From Enoplolaimus lenunculus (Eukaryota > Nematoda > Enoplea > Enoplida > Thoracostomopsidae), in contig JASANG010004096.1 of assembly GCA_030248215.1 (NCBI GenBank), forward strand, positions 62,001 through 126,000: DNA of 64,000 bases, in the 5' to 3' direction. Each line of letters begins with the position of its first letter. The first letter of the stretch is position 1. Positions 1 to 13,350 of the stretch are shown one piece after another. Below the pieces are notes generated by a model. It made no database searches. It was given only the letters and a program-made list of their open reading frames with translations, and was not told where the DNA came from. A program made the position numbers and the translations under genes.

Positions 1-579
1 TATCATCAGACAGCTCAACAGGTCGGATCAGGCTTGGTCTTAGGTAACGCTATCATCTGGCTTTCAAAGTTAACTGTTGCAGTACGCAAGCTTTGAATTG
101 GCAAGCGAATTTAATCGTATTCTCGAATGGTTTGCAAATTATTATAAGTGATTTATGTGGATTTAGCAACGGCGATGGACTAAAACAATTCCTAACCTTG
201 GTACCATCTCTAATTAGGTTGTTTAAACTCAAACAGACAGATTTTATGGTTTAAATACAAAAACAAATTGGATCTTATGAAGATTAAAAAATTAGCAACT
301 GCGAGTGGCTTAATAGTCAAGCTATATATTGCAAAGCACTAAACATGCAGTTTAAAAAGTGGACATTGTAAAACAAAAACGACGTATTCATATATTTGTT
401 GCAGTTGCTAAATCCATATCGCCATGCTTAAACGGTAGGTATTTCTATTTCTTACACTAAATTTAAAAAACCAATCGGCATAAAAGCACAACATAAGCAA
501 ACCGCAGTATATATGCTAAAGACTGTTTCAATCTGGATTTAAAGCAATCCATTTGATGTTTCAGTCGTATTCCAAGTTA

Positions 580-760
580 CGCAGCGTCACATAAAGCCGT
601 TCACGAAAATTTTGCTGCGGATGCGGTGGGGCTCGAGTCCACGACGTACGGATTACACTGGCCCGCAGCTCTAACCACTGCACTACGCAGCCATGCAAAT
701 TTTTCGCTACAATGGCTCTATATACCGTGAGTTTGGTACTACGAGATACCTGGAGAGTGT
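580..760 (-). mobile_element. tRNA-derived SINE copy
   Basis: On the minus strand a tRNA-like head has an A box (GTAGTGCAGTGGTTAGAGC) and a B-box-like GGACTCGAGCCCC, within GCTGCG...CGCAGC. Parts recur at 19,895-20,400 and 38,455-38,515. Confidence 0.5.
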
Positions 761-2422
761 CTTTCACATTTCCCAATCGATACCGTTATGTAATTCTAAG
801 TGAAGCAGTACCGTATAGAGCCTCAACAATTTTTAGTAAAATTTTTCATTCAAAAACGACTAGTTAGAATTTCCTAGCCTTTCGTGCTGGTTACGCAATC
901 CAATATTTTAGGTTTTGACTAAATGCTGAAACAGCCAATCACCACATAAAGTACAACATACACAAAGTACTTATACTTTTTTGTAAAAAGAGCATAAAAG
1001 CTAAACTTAAAGCTGTTTACTAAAATCTCCGCTCAGTTGCTAAACATTATCCACGTTCCGCAGCATAAAATAGTCAAGTCGAGGAATTCAACAACAATTT
1101 ATAGTTCTACTCTAGATCAACTCTATCTAAATAACACGTTTGACAAGCGTTGACCCAGAACGAAAACGGACATCCTCAATTTAAGTATGTAACATTTTGT
1201 AATGAGAGAATTACAATTCCGTGGGAATACGGTCAAATATGAACGCGACTGTTTACGAAGCACAAAGTATTTGAACTCTACGAATATATATTTTAAGCTC
1301 AAAACGTTTCAATTTAACAATTTTTATGGGCAAATTTCAACGCGTTTTGAAACAAAATAGCAGTTAATTATTATAATTTAATGGTCAAATTTTGACAAAT
1401 TGCCGCTACTCATGAGAAATTGGAACAGTCTGACTTCCTGTTGACTACAAGCCTGAACGTTTACACTATACGGTGTGAATATTTTTGATTGAATTTTTGA
1501 AACACAACTGAAAATTGTAGTATAACTCAAAATCTCAGCTACAATGCTTAATGACACAATTCGAAATTTAAAAAGAAGGAAGTAAACATTCAAGTGACCG
1601 TGTGAAATCCACACTGCCCACAATAAAAAGTTAAATGGAAATATGAGTTGGAGCGGATGTTGCCTAAAGCGGAAGTTTCTCTCAATTAAAAGAACATTAA
1701 CAATCATGAACATTCAGCAATAATCTATATATTAAAGCTGGAACGCCCCGCATCAACATCCAGGTTAAAGAGTTAATCTGGCAGCCGTCCGTCCAGTTCG
1801 AGAGTTGCACATTTGTGCAATTGTGTTGACTAGTAGTATATAATTAAATTTCAATTCATGTACGAACACTTCCTCTAACTGTTTTCAAATTTTCAGATTT
1901 TGGCATAACGTAGGTTTAAGCTTAATTTCATAATTACACTTGGGCTTGGTCCCGGCTCGGGCTTAAACCCATGGTGGGAGTGTACAAAAGCCCCACCTTC
2001 AAAGTCAGCAAAATTGCTTTAAAGTTTTGCGAACAGCTAAAAACCAGCATTTGTAATTTCATTACACTTTTTTTAAACCTTTCAAAAAGCATGTCACGGT
2101 ATCAGGTACTGACCGGTAGGTATACGCCACTTGGTGTGTCTACGCCGACAGAGTTAAGATTTATATAGAACGTCGTGCCGACTACAGAAAGCTTCAACTA
2201 CCCTTAGACATCTTTCAGCCAAAGACCAAATCAACACTGACGCTTTGACTGCAATGCACACACAACAACACGTTTAAAGTAAGCCAAATTAGGCAAACAC
2301 ATCACTGTTCGCTTGAACAATTCTATTTGAAAGCGACAGTATACACTCTTGTCACCGCAGCTATAAGTTGCCGGCGACTAAAACACAGGAAATCGGTTTA
2401 GTTATACGACAGCGTCTGAACA
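761..2422. other. No gene seen
   Basis: AT-rich sequence. The open frames (longest 111 codons) have no recognisable domain or splice context. Confidence 0.5.
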
Positions 2423-2851
2423 TAGCCTCGTAACCAGAAATTATTAACTGTAAGGGGAAGAATATTTTTGCAGGGCACAAATCTTTTACTGTCGCAGGAC
2501 CTCTAACACGGTTATAAAATTTTGGGCTAGGCGGCAAGTATGTACGTACTAATATGGTAGGTATTATAAAAACTAAAAGTTGACAATTTCAACTGTAAGG
2601 TCATCTAACGGTCTCAAATATATGACCACCACAGTGTTGAAGAGACATTCTCCTATGCTTTATACGGATTCCTATTAGCTATTCGGTCACAATCATGTTG
2701 TGAAACGACAAAGTCCAAATAGGAATAACTCAAGTATTATTTGCCACTTCGTTGATTCTATAATTGATAAGGGATTTTGAATAGTTTGTAAAATTTTTGC
2801 CCTGCAAAATATTTTTGCCCTTACTGTTAATAATTTCTGGTTACGAGGCTA
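2423..2851. mobile_element. MITE with about 50-bp inverted repeats
   Basis: Ends are TAGCCTCGTAACCAGAAATT and its complement; the repeat continues inward to TGCAGGGCA. Only this copy was noticed in the window. Confidence 0.65.
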
Positions 2852-2869
2852 AACTGACTCCAAATTGCA

Positions 2870-3316
2870 TACTGTAGTGATCCGAATAAGAGACGGGACT
2901 GATATTTATTTGGCCTCTCCAGAGGGCTCCCCCTTGTTATTCGGTTACAGACTGTTATTTATTTTCAACCCACCCTCCGCCACCCTTCGTTACTGATATA
3001 TATCCGGTATTGCAACTATCCGTTGAATTAAACGTTTATTTGTCTTGTATTAAAAGCTTGAGCGATAATGCAAGGTTATAGTTAGGAATGTACTTTCAAA
3101 ACTTAAGTACGCTTTAAAGTTTCGAACTCACCGTTATGTGGTCCTGGAGTCATTTATGCGCTATAACTAGAGATAATTGACATTTATGGACTCTAGTTAG
3201 GGTTTTGAGGCTCTGTTCGCTTACGGACTCTTATTAGGGATACGGACTCCTAATTGATTAGGACTCAAAATGGCGACCCCCCTCTTAATACCCCCTCTTA
3301 TTCGGGTTATTACAGT
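2870..3316. mobile_element. TA-flanked MITE (CTGTAGTGACCCGAATAAG family), full copy
   Basis: Inverted ends CTGTAGTGATCCGAATAAG and CTTATTCGGGTTATTACAG, flanked by TA. This fits a Tc1/mariner-type target. Copies recur at 11,870, 32,234 and 51,867. Confidence 0.65.
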
Positions 3317-3450
3317 ACTGCATTGCTTGAATGTCTGAAAGAAACCAACGCGTGCTCAACATGGAGCAAATTCGCTAATTCTGAACAATTTCAAAAATCC
3401 TTTCTTTTATTCCTGAAACCATTTTATAGTTCTTTGTGCATACCTAAATC

Positions 3451-3626
3451 CAATGGCGGATCCATGGGGGGGCCACCCCGGCCGTGCCCCCCCAACAGCA
3501 TCTCGACAAAAATTGTATACTTAGCAATTTTGTGACAATAGTTCGTGGTTTGTGTATAGGACAAAAGTAAGTTTATTACGTGTGAAATTTTGGCCCCCCC
3601 ATTTTGAGATCCTGGATCCGCCACTG
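3451..3626. mobile_element. hAT-like MITE (CAGTGGCGGATCC family) with perfect 8-bp duplication
   Basis: Ends CAATGGCGGATCCATG and CTGGATCCGCCACTG. The 8-bp target duplication CCTAAATC is exact on both sides (3,443-3,450 and 3,627-3,634). 8 bp and a CA..TG end fit the hAT superfamily. Confidence 0.75.
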
Positions 3627-3639
3627 CCTAAATCGCTGG

Positions 3640-6600
3640 AACTCCCAAAAACAGACAAACAAAACCCAAACAGAATCGCAACACACAAATTAGATTAACC
3701 GTTAGGCCCAATTGTATATATCCGGTTCTTCCGTATTGGCTCGTACCTATACGAGTAGTGCTATCTTTTGTTGGATGCAAGGGGAAACACCCAGGAAATC
3801 AAAATTTTGTATTAAAATTCAGCGCTGAAATTGCGTATGGTTTTTCGATCGCTTCGCTTGCAAACTTTTTTCACTTATCGCGTGGTCAACTGTTGGTAAT
3901 TTTGTGATTAGCTATTGCTTCCACCGCCTGTAGCACAAATATAACTAATTTAGAAACGTAAATTTAGACGAAACTAAAATCTAAAATTTGCGACACAAAT
4001 GCAACAGATTTCAAGAACTTGAGTACCACTTAGCCTGTCGAGGACGTCTTATACGTTTATGGAGACTGTACTAAACATAGCCGTAGTGCATTAGCGATTT
4101 GTTTGCTTAAACTGCAAACTGATATGGTATTAAACCCTTCAACGCTGAACTTTCTGTATTTGAGTATTATATCCTCAATTGACCAAGGTCAGTGCTCATT
4201 CTGAAGGATACGTACTGCAGATGCAAAGGATTTGCAGTATGTATCAATTTATATGTATATTCTAGTTTGCTGCAACATATTAGTACGGTAATATTCAGCT
4301 TATTTTGAAAAATTTGATTATATGACGGAGTTTAAATTAAAATCAGGCCGCTTTTAATCATTTACCGTGCCCTTCATATATGCGTCCGTTCATCAAGCCA
4401 TGGTGTGAAAGAAAATGATAAAGGCAGTTCTTCTGGTTTAAAGGTTCTTTGCAAAACCATATATTGATTGGCAACAACATTTTTGAGTATACGAAAGCGG
4501 TTTTCTAAACAACTAATATAACATGATCCTAAAGCGTTAACTACAACTGACTTTTGTACTACGATGCATTGCCCAATACCCAACATGGTAAGTTTGCTAC
4601 TTTATTTTGAATCAAATCAGCCAACCGCTGCGCTTAACCTTGATAAATATTCCAGAAAATGTTAATAAAAGTGTTTGTGTGGTTAAAATCTAGCAACAAA
4701 TTTAAAACCGCAATTCTATATGCATACATCATACGAATCTTGCATTAAAATCATATTAACGCTAATTTTTGCCACCGGAAGTTCACTTAACACACTGCGA
4801 TTGTCGTTCAATAGGTCGTGAAGTAGTTGCGAACGGAAAGCGAAATTTGTTACTGATTTCATGAAAACTATAAACATAAATAATTTACTATTAATGGTTT
4901 TAGCTTGGACAGTTTTTATATTGCATTTAGCTATGTAACCTCGATATTTTCTAACGCTGGTCATATACGAATGGGAAAAACCATGAAATTGCAAAATAAG
5001 CACATGTTGGCGTTATTGTCATCTACAATAAGTCACATGTTAGACATATTTGAGTAATATGGACGCTAAGAAGACCAAACCGTTTAGATGAAAACGGGGT
5101 ATGTACCTCTCTTACATTCATCTGGATAAAAAACAACTGTTATGTCTAAAGAACTAAAGGTTTCAGTCGTACTTCCGCAAATGGCTCTAGTCCACTTCGT
5201 TTAAGACCAATTTAAATACGTTAGTCTAATGTTCTTCATTTTGCGTACTCTGAGAGTCGACACAAGGCCTCACAAGGCAACCATGTGAGCGACCGAAGCT
5301 CCATATAATCTATTATGGTTCCGATAGGATCTACGCAGTCCCTTTATCGTCCAACGTCGTCCTTGTATTAGTCAATGATGCCCTCATGCGGATTACCGAT
5401 CACTCAGTCACGCTAAAAAATAATTTGCACATTTTTGTCGAAATAAATTCGCTCAAACCTAAAGCTTTGATACTTTTAGAGCATTTGACGATAACGAAAC
5501 AATCAGAGACTGGCTGAAGTTAACCGTTGCGCCGTTGTTTATCTTTAAGTGAACATTTTTAACAATTTCATGTAATTAGCTGTAGAACAACTGTCACGTA
5601 TTTGTTACCGATCTGATTGGTTAATTTACGCCAGAACCCAATCGAAAAAAAATTTTAAATTCAAATTTGCGAAATTTAATAGTTTTCTTTTGTTATGGAC
5701 GTGTAGTCCTGAGGTTTTTTACAGCAAAACACTAACATTGTTGTTCGAATAAATTATAAACCGCTTCAATAAGCAAGAAGATTTAGCAAACCTCAGTAAA
5801 CGCTCAACAAACAGTATTTTACAACAGTTTTGTTTGTAAACAACTTAATACTGCGTTGTTGCTTACTTAAGCTGCCCTGTTATTGTTGAGTTGGAAAATA
5901 CACAATTCTAAACAAGAGTCTGTTGAAAGTGAAACGTCAAATACAATGCTTTAGCGATATAAACGGCTACTTTCAAATAGGGCCTCAACTACGACAGGTC
6001 GAAGAGATGGCAGAGCTGTCTCTCCTACAACGATGTCTGCCCCCCGGTAGGAAAAAGTGTCCATAGCATTAAAAGAATTTTATTTTAGGAAATTTTCATA
6101 CGTCCTCTGTCAGCTTATCTGCGCCTTCTACTAACACTTCAACAGTTCCTGGTTACGGGTTTGTTAAGGTGTGCTTCTAGCTGAATCGCAGTACGTCAAT
6201 GTTTCAAAATTTTCACAAATGTTTTCAAATTTTTTAAGAAAATGTAGTTTTAGCAATTTTTGTAGTTTGAAATTTTTTTAGCAAATTTCTTATAAAATAC
6301 TTAGTTCAAAAATTGAAAAAATGGTGAACATTGTATTTTGAAATTGAAAAACTAAGCAAACAAATTTGCAACTTTAGTGTCAAACGTTCGGTTTTCTAGA
6401 TTTTTGTAAGCATTAAAGAACTATTAAAGTTTGAACAAATATATTTAAATATTTTAAGAAAAGCTGATTATTTTCAAGTAAAATGTTTTAAATAAATTTA
6501 CAACTGCAATTTTAACATGCGTTCTTCATGCATAATCGCAACATTAATAACTGAGTTATATACAATGTACAGCGCAACAAATAAGCTGCGATCAAGACAG

Positions 6601-7888
6601 CGAAATGAAATATTTGCGTTATATTAAAATTTAACCATAACAACAATCAAACGATAGTCAAATGTTATACACCGTTTCAAGGTTAAAGTCCTCGTGAACT
6701 AGGGAGACACAAATATACACGTCTGAAACAGATATCAGAAGAAAAAGTTTTTTGTTAATTTTGCAAAACGTAAGTAACCTGTAGTAGTGATTAGTGCACT
6801 CGAAAGTCGTAAGAATATGCGATTTGTAATCATTCACTTTCAACTTAAGATAAAGCTGACAAACGATTTGCGTCTGAAACGCAATGGAGTCAAGCTTTAG
6901 TACAACGTCGTGATATGTATTTTCGATAAATAACTTTCATTGAAAAGAGTCTATTCTGAATGACAAATCAATTTTCAACGCAGCTTCAACAAAGTATCCT
7001 AAGATTACATGTGAAATGCTTCTATCACTCAGTTTAATGCCCACAAGCTAATGTAAGTCCTTGACATTGAGTTAACCAATCAGAAATCACTATTCGAGCT
7101 TTAAACGACAGATGTATAGCTCGTCTGTAAGCATCTTAAACAGCTTAAAGAACAAAGGTGCTAAATTAGCTCATTTCCAACTAAAATAGTTTCTCTCGTG
7201 TTCACTGGCCGATCCGTGAGACCAATTAGACTTAGGTCCTCTTACAGGGATCTGAACGATAATTGCGTATTAACAGTTAACAGCAAAATTGCCTTAACAT
7301 CTTGCTCGCTTCGGTCGCAATGTATGGCACACCGCATCAAATATTTCTGAATCCTTCTCTGTTCAACTCACGTTTGAACCCGCGTGTGAAATTTAAGAGT
7401 GTTCGACTTTGTACTAACTAAGATCAACTTATCGGTTTTACGTGAGAATCAAAGACGCTAGTCTGGGACGGGTCTACATTTAACTTGCAAACAATTATGA
7501 AAATATTTACAGCACGTTTAGTTAAAACAAACTTAATTGTTACTTTAATTCTACCAACTCACTCGTCCATTAACTAAGCAATAGCATCAAAGCAACCGAC
7601 CAGAATTAAACCCGAAAACCTGTAATCAGATAGCGCTCAACCGTAAAAGGTCATTTACGCAATAGTAAAATTAATCCGGCTTATATTAACAGTGACCTGC
7701 AACGCAAAGTATATATAAAAAGGAAATTCTATTCGTGGGTACTCTATTTTCAGGCACGCTCTTTATCATAGCCTAACTACAAAAAGGTGTCTAGTTTACA
7801 CGGGTTCTTTAATTAACAACTTAATAAAAATTTGGTATAAGGTCTAACAGTATAGTATCTTATGAGAAAACGCGTATTTTCACGCTTA
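3640..7888. other. No gene seen
   Basis: AT-rich, including a low-complexity TTTT/AAAA-rich stretch at about 6,190-6,500. No domain-bearing frames and no clear repeat family. Confidence 0.45.
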
Positions 7889-8020
7889 ATTAGGCCCGTA
7901 GCCAGCTCGCTTTGCTAGGAGGCATAAAAAATTTCAGGAGGGGCATACAAGGGTTTTAGTTGACTTACAAGCAAGATAGAAAATATTCCCTCGCCCTGGG
8001 CTGCGGTCCCGTGCTAAGCG
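7889..8020 (+). repeat. CCCGTAGCCAG repeat, copy
   Basis: Begins GGCCCGTAGCCAGCTCGC and contains GGGCATACAAGGGTTTT. The same block recurs near 24,570 (reverse), 26,228, 30,893, 31,308 and 32,479. Confidence 0.5.
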
Positions 8021-9410
8021 CGGTGTTTAGGCTTTGAATAGCTTGTTGAACAAAACAGATTTGACCAAAACGCCATTCTTATCGTATATAAACTCAAATT
8101 TCAACGTTTTATTTTGACGTCTGAAACTCAACTGTGAACACAAGTAAACAAAATTTTACTAACTCCAGACTCATGAGTAGATAGCGCTAAATACAATTAT
8201 TGCTCAAATAATCATTGAATGTGCAAGTTGTAAAATTTTGCAATATTAAAAACTGCTTGCAGTTGTTCATAAAGTTTGAAGTAAACTTGTAAAGTTTCAA
8301 ATAAAAGAACCACAAACAAAACAAGGTTTTGAGTTTCGTTTAGTAACGTTCAAAACGTATGACACATTTCAACATGGCTTTCGAAGCATTTCGGTTATGC
8401 TCTGTCGCATTTTGACGGGTAAAAATGTTGGCACGTTATGTGCTACTGGTTTCGATCTGTTTCGCTATGCCCAATCTAAGGTTGACCATATATTTTCTGG
8501 CTAAACCTACTCAGGAGCGCAGACACAATTTTATCTTGGTACAGTATAACGATAACCTCGTGTGAAAGTTTATCCGTTAGCCAGTGTTAACCTACGAGAA
8601 TATTTTTGACCACAGCAGATTGTTTTTAAGTCTGAAAAGCTGTCGTGTTTTTCTAGTCCCTCCAGTACTTTCGGGGGGGGGGGCGATATATCACCTTTAT
8701 GTCACCGTGCATGCGCCTTTGATCTTATGTATATAAGACGAATTTAGTTTCAGTATAACGTTTAAAATGTTAAAAACTGTTAATTTACTTTATTCAAATT
8801 TTCAATTCAAAGCCGACTGCGCATATGTCAAGTATAAAGTATTTCGTTTCAATTATTTTAAATGGAAAACTATGTTAAAATAAGCACAATCCTGGCCCCC
8901 AGTATATATTTAAAAAATACCTAATTCTGGTGATAACGTAATCGAACACAAATCTTCTTACCCGGCCGTATTAGCGGTATTTTAACAACTTGTATAGCCT
9001 TTAAACAAATACATCTAACAATGTATTATCATTGCTTAGTTTTAAAATACGAAAATTGTTTGATAGTATAAACAAAACAATTAAATCAATTAAACCCCAA
9101 AATGAAATATTAAAAGAATTAAACGAAATAAACCCGAAAAAATGAAATATTAGGTTACTTTATTGCGGTTTAAACTTAAATATATATCACGTGGGAAGTT
9201 GGTATCGGCAACGTTGCATTTCTCATACTATTTTTCTTTGACGAAATGTTTCAGGCAGTTTATGAATTGCACTAAAACGCTATTATATACTGCAGTTATC
9301 GCAGACGCAATAAAACAAATTAAGCGTTCTCAAATTATTATATACTGCTTGAGACAGTGTAGTAGAAGAATGATCAAAAGTAAAGCAATATTCTGCAATA
9401 CAGCGATAAG
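8021..9410. other. No gene seen
   Basis: AT-rich; one homopolymer run of G at about 8,679. Confidence 0.45.
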
Positions 9411-9623
9411 ATGTACCAAAACATCACTATAAGAATGGTTTTGCTATTTCTACTTTTGAATATCGTTTGGTATGCGTATAATTGGCAATCGGATCTCAGT
9501 AAGCTTTGTCCTCGTCAGCAGGAGGAAAATAATAGCAGATCAAGACTGATCCGACGTGTTGAACTGTCTGACGATGCCAATAATAAACACTTACCTACCT
9601 ATTATAAACAAAGAACTTTTTAG
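9411..9623 (+). CDS. Candidate small single-pass membrane protein or first exon
   Basis: A 70-codon frame beginning MYQNITIRMVLLFLLLNIVW, i.e. a short basic N-terminus, one hydrophobic anchor of about 16 residues, then a polar stem rich in Arg, Asp and Asn, ending in TAG. This is the shape of a type II membrane protein N-terminus (many glycosyl- and sulfotransferases). A good donor (TCTCA|GTAAGC) lies inside the frame near 9,500, so it may be only a first exon. No domain is recognised and no downstream exons were found. Confidence 0.25.
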   Translation: MYQNITIRMVLLFLLLNIVWYAYNWQSDLSKLCPRQQEENNSRSRLIRRVELSDDANNKHLPTYYKQRTF

Positions 9624-10207
9624 GTAAAGCAATACCCGGAGCCAAATGTAGCAACAGTCCATGGTACCCTTGCAAGCCAGTAATTTCACTATGCGACCAA
9701 CTTTTATAAACTTTTTTTATGAAATGAAAAACGTTAACTGATTAATATATTTTTATTCAATATGATTTCGCAAAACTCATTCTTTACTGCTTAAAATTCC
9801 AAAAAACATCGACTTTATTCGCAAACAGTATCTAGCGCTGCTTGCAGCGAAATGCCAAACGTTGCTCGAAGTTTGCTAATTAATGTATTTATCGCAGTAA
9901 AATATATTTTTTACCACTGCCGCAACTTATACAATTGATATTATAAATGCGACCGTCTTAAGGCGATACTCTGCCAACACAGATTTAAATGCTGCTTGAA
10001 AATTAGTAAAAAACATATTTGTTAAAGTTTTCACTAAAAACAAACACCATTTTAGCACGACGGATGCTAAGCACTGCGTTAAAGTAAATAAACTGCGATT
10101 TAAATAAAATGAACTAATAATTCGTGACCAATGCGACATTAATGCATCAATTTTTTTGTGAAAGCTAAATGAGGTGTGGTGAGTTCGGACGAATCGGCTC
10201 AAATCCT
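9624..10207. other. No gene seen
   Basis: AT-rich; a 91-codon minus frame at 9,927-10,202 shows no domain. Confidence 0.4.
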
Positions 10208-10668
10208 TTAACCCTCAACGGCCCGGCAAAATTTTCACCTTAATCAGCCCAACGGTCTATTGAACTATTGTCGTCCGGTTTGTCATCTTCTGTCTCTGAA
10301 TCACTTGGTTCTAATACACGTCGTACGACCTCAGTCAAAGATAATTTATGCAAACCTGACATTTCCCTGACTTTACCTCACCATACAAAACCGTGTGTAA
10401 GAACAAAACGTTCCAATTCTTGTCAAAACTCAAACTATGATCAAATCAACATCTGTCTACATATGTAGACGGTCGGGTTATATAGGTATATGACTCACTG
10501 TACAGCAAACTTTTGTTCCCACAATGCTATAAGTTTTTTATACTACTATAACAGAATAATTATCGATGGAAATTAAACAATAGATTCTTAACTATAGCAC
10601 CTGCCGAACAATCAATTGTCGAACTGGTTATGTCTACATATGTAGACTGGCGGGCCATTGAGGGTTAA
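10208..10668 (-). mobile_element. piggyBac deletion derivative with TTAA ends
   Basis: Flanked by TTAA on both sides, with imperfect terminal inverted repeats CCCTCAACGGCCCGGC and GCGGGCCATTGAGGG. The palindrome TGTCTACATATGTAGAC occurs near both inner sides (from about 10,453 and 10,631). It holds the transposase N-terminal fragment on the minus strand. Confidence 0.7.
10240..10362 (-). pseudogene. N-terminal fragment of a piggyBac-type transposase
   Basis: A 40-codon frame inside the TTAA-flanked element at 10,208-10,668: MSGLHKLSLTEVVRRVLEPS, then an acidic run (DSETEDDKPDD) and a stop. This resembles the leucine-rich then acidic N-terminus of PGBD/piggyBac transposases. The catalytic DDD region is absent, so this is an internally deleted, non-autonomous copy. 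Confidence 0.5.
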
Positions 10669-10937
10669 AGAGCGTTTTCTCAATACGCCTATGGACCAAT
10701 GGCCGGCGGATATCACGCGTTGACAGATAATGTACTTACACTTCACAACGCCATATCCTACACATATTGATAAAAAGATTAATCAGGATGTTTATTTATC
10801 AAAAATATTACGTAATTCCATGTGTGGTGTAAGTATGTAAGACATGCTCATGCAATATAGTGCAATGCACTGTATGTATGCTAACTGGCAGCATACGGTC
10901 GGCACATATAGTCGACGAAAAATGCCATTAGATGCGC

Positions 10938-11010
10938 AGGTAGCGTGGTGCAGTGGTAGAATGTTCGCTTAAGGATCCGTAGGCTGAGAGTTCGAAGGCG
11001 TCAAGTGTAA
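10938..11010 (+). mobile_element. tRNA-derived SINE head
   Basis: An A-box-like GTGGTGCAGTGGTAGAATG and a B-box-like GAGTTCGAAGGC at tRNA spacing. The acceptor stem does not pair, so this is not a tRNA gene. Confidence 0.45.
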
Positions 11011-11869
11011 TACAGATATTGGTAAATTTGGAAAAGAATGGTTATGTTCTAAGCACAAACCGAACAAACAGATTTTAGACACGAAATACTACAAAATAGC
11101 GGATGAATAGCCATGATTTAAATAATATTTAGTTAAACAATGGGTAGAAATATGCTAAATACATCGTATTATAAACAGTTTGGTGGTCTCGAAGGGGAAA
11201 ACCTCAGATACCCTGGCAGCGGTCTTGAGATCTGCGCCATACCTTGATTGTATACTGAAGAAATCTTTGTGTGAGTGTGTGCACTGTATTGTAAGTAATA
11301 ATATTTTACGTTATAGAAAAACATATTGAAATGATAACCGCAGATCGCAACGTTTAAAGTACTGCAATTGCAGTAGGTCCACAGCCATAGACATTTTTAG
11401 CAAAAGGGGCAAAGAGTATTGAAATATAGAGTGAGTGGTTGCAAAAAATTTGCAATAAAACGTTTTTAACGCGGAGTCTAAAAAATTTTAGGCCTTGGGG
11501 ACGAAAATTTTCCTTGTTGAGGGTGTGGCATTTTCCCATTGCTTCACCGTAGTTGCGACCCTGTACCGCTGTGATGAGTCACAAATGTTTGGTGATATAA
11601 AAACGCAAAATAATAGCATACTCGAAATAAACATTCAATGCTATTCATTCGAAATAATCACCGTAATACCGTAACATCATTGAGAAGCGTACGCTCAGTC
11701 AACCTCAGTTGAGTTTAAATTTTTGTAACAAATTTTAAAACTGGATTTCAACAGTTTGAAACACCGAAACTTTCCAATTATAACTACATATTTTAGCAAA
11801 TATTAAAACGCAAACTTGCAGTGATATAAAATCTAAAATCCACGTAAAACATAATTAAAATTTGATTAC

Positions 11870-12153
11870 TACTGTAGTGACCCGAATAAAGAGAGGGTCC
11901 CCATTTTGAGTCCGCCAAATAAAGGTGAGTTCGAAACCTTAAAGCGTACTTAAGTTTTTAAAGCACATTCCTAAGTATAACCTTGCATTATCACTCAAGC
12001 TATTGACACAAGACAAATAAACGTTTCATTCAATGAATAGTTGCAATAACGGATATATACCAGTAACGAAGGGCGGTTAAAAACAAATAACAGTCCGTAA
12101 CCGAATAACAGCCAAATAAATATCAGCCCCCTCTTATTTGGGTCATTATAGTA
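11870..12153. mobile_element. TA-flanked MITE (CTGTAGTGACCCGAATAAG family)
   Basis: Same ends and shared interior (GGATATATACCAGTAACGAA) as 2,870-3,316, in reverse orientation, shorter. Confidence 0.6.
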
Positions 12154-12285
12154 TCTTGATTGGAGTCCAGGAACTTACGATGTTTTTCTAAACGAAAGCA
12201 AACTGGTATATTCAAAAGTAAAAAACTGTTAAGCTCATATATTTCAAGAGTGCGGCTATATCTGCATATACAGTGTCGGAACAGA

Positions 12286-12445
12286 CAGGAATGGGGGTTC
12301 CCACAAGCTCCAGGGTGGGAGCCCGCAAACTTGCGAGCGAAACGACCAAGATGCCAGATGTATTTTCAAGCTTCGGCGGTTTTTGTTTCAACCGGTTAGG
12401 GTGGGGTCTCTTTAGGGGTGATGTTCCTAAATGAGGCAATGGGGA
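12286..12445 (-). repeat. CCGGTTGAAACAAAAAC repeat
   Basis: Shares TTTTGTTTCAACCGGTTAGG and the GGGGTTCCCAC-type block with 31,440-31,640 and 50,268-50,475. The open frames here come from the repeat. Confidence 0.5.
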
Positions 12446-13079
12446 GGACGGCTGCTCCGGCTTTGTGCATATATTACTAGACGAGCGAAAAGCCCACCGC
12501 AATTTTGCTACAAAATATTAATGCAAAATCTTACTTTTGATCCCTATTTGATGCTTGATCCATTGAGTCCTGTTCAAAGGATCCGCTAGTGCATATTACA
12601 TAAAGGCAAAACTGAAATTACAGGAAAAGATCACATTTCTAAATATATTATTCGCAGCAAACATACTTACTGTGATTGGGTGCTTACAGCAAAAAAAAAC
12701 GAATATTCAATAGCGTAATTTATGAATCAAACACCAAAATCTTGTGCGTCAAAAAATAATATTCCTGGCTGCCAATGATATTATAAAACAGCATAATAAC
12801 ATGTTTCTGGTTTGATATAATTGCAAGTATTAATAGTGTTTTTGGTTTGCAAAAAACAGTATTAACCTGATGGACAGCATTTTTAGACGATGAATGTTCA
12901 GAGATTTTAAATTGGATTTAAGCATAATTATAACGCACTGCAATGCTTAACACAATCTGTGTATAGCACTTGTACATATCGCCCACACAGTCTCTGACTT
13001 TTTAGGCTCAGGTCTAGACTTTAGGCTTCGGAAACGGCTTACCTGTATCTAAACATAAGTCTTTGCCTAATAGTTAATA
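12446..13079. other. No gene seen
   Basis: AT-rich, no recognisable feature. Confidence 0.4.
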
Positions 13080-13350
13080 TTAACCCCTTCTCACATTGAG
13101 TTGCCTATAGGCAACTAATCGCAGTATATATACGTTAAATAATGTAATATCGCACCGTGTTTAACAATTGCAACACGTATACATAGTACTAAATCACCAC
13201 AAGAGGTGAGAGCCCCTCGGGCTCGAGCGTCAAGCTCCTATAGCTGAGTGGTGATGGTATACGCCTCCCACTCCAGTCACCGGAGTTCGAATCCTAGCAT
13301 AAAAGTAGGTCTCAGGGGAAATAGAAAATATTCATGTGAGAAAGGGTTAA
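13080..13350 (+). mobile_element. piggyBac-type MITE with internal tRNA-like segment, copy 1
   Basis: TTAA-flanked, with inverted ends CCCCTTCTCACAT and ATGTGAGAAAGGG. The tRNA-like segment at 13,234-13,309 has an A box (TAGCTGAGTGGTGATGG) and a B box (GAGTTCGAATCC). Four copies in the window share it. Confidence 0.75.
13234..13309 (+). other. tRNA-like segment inside the MITE
   Basis: Internal A and B boxes at tRNA distance, but the stems pair poorly. It is best read as a Pol III promoter-like relic of a tRNA, not a functional tRNA gene. Confidence 0.5.

Noticed and set aside
13234-13309. Functional tRNA gene
   Set aside because: A and B boxes are present, but the stems pair poorly and the sequence repeats inside MITEs.
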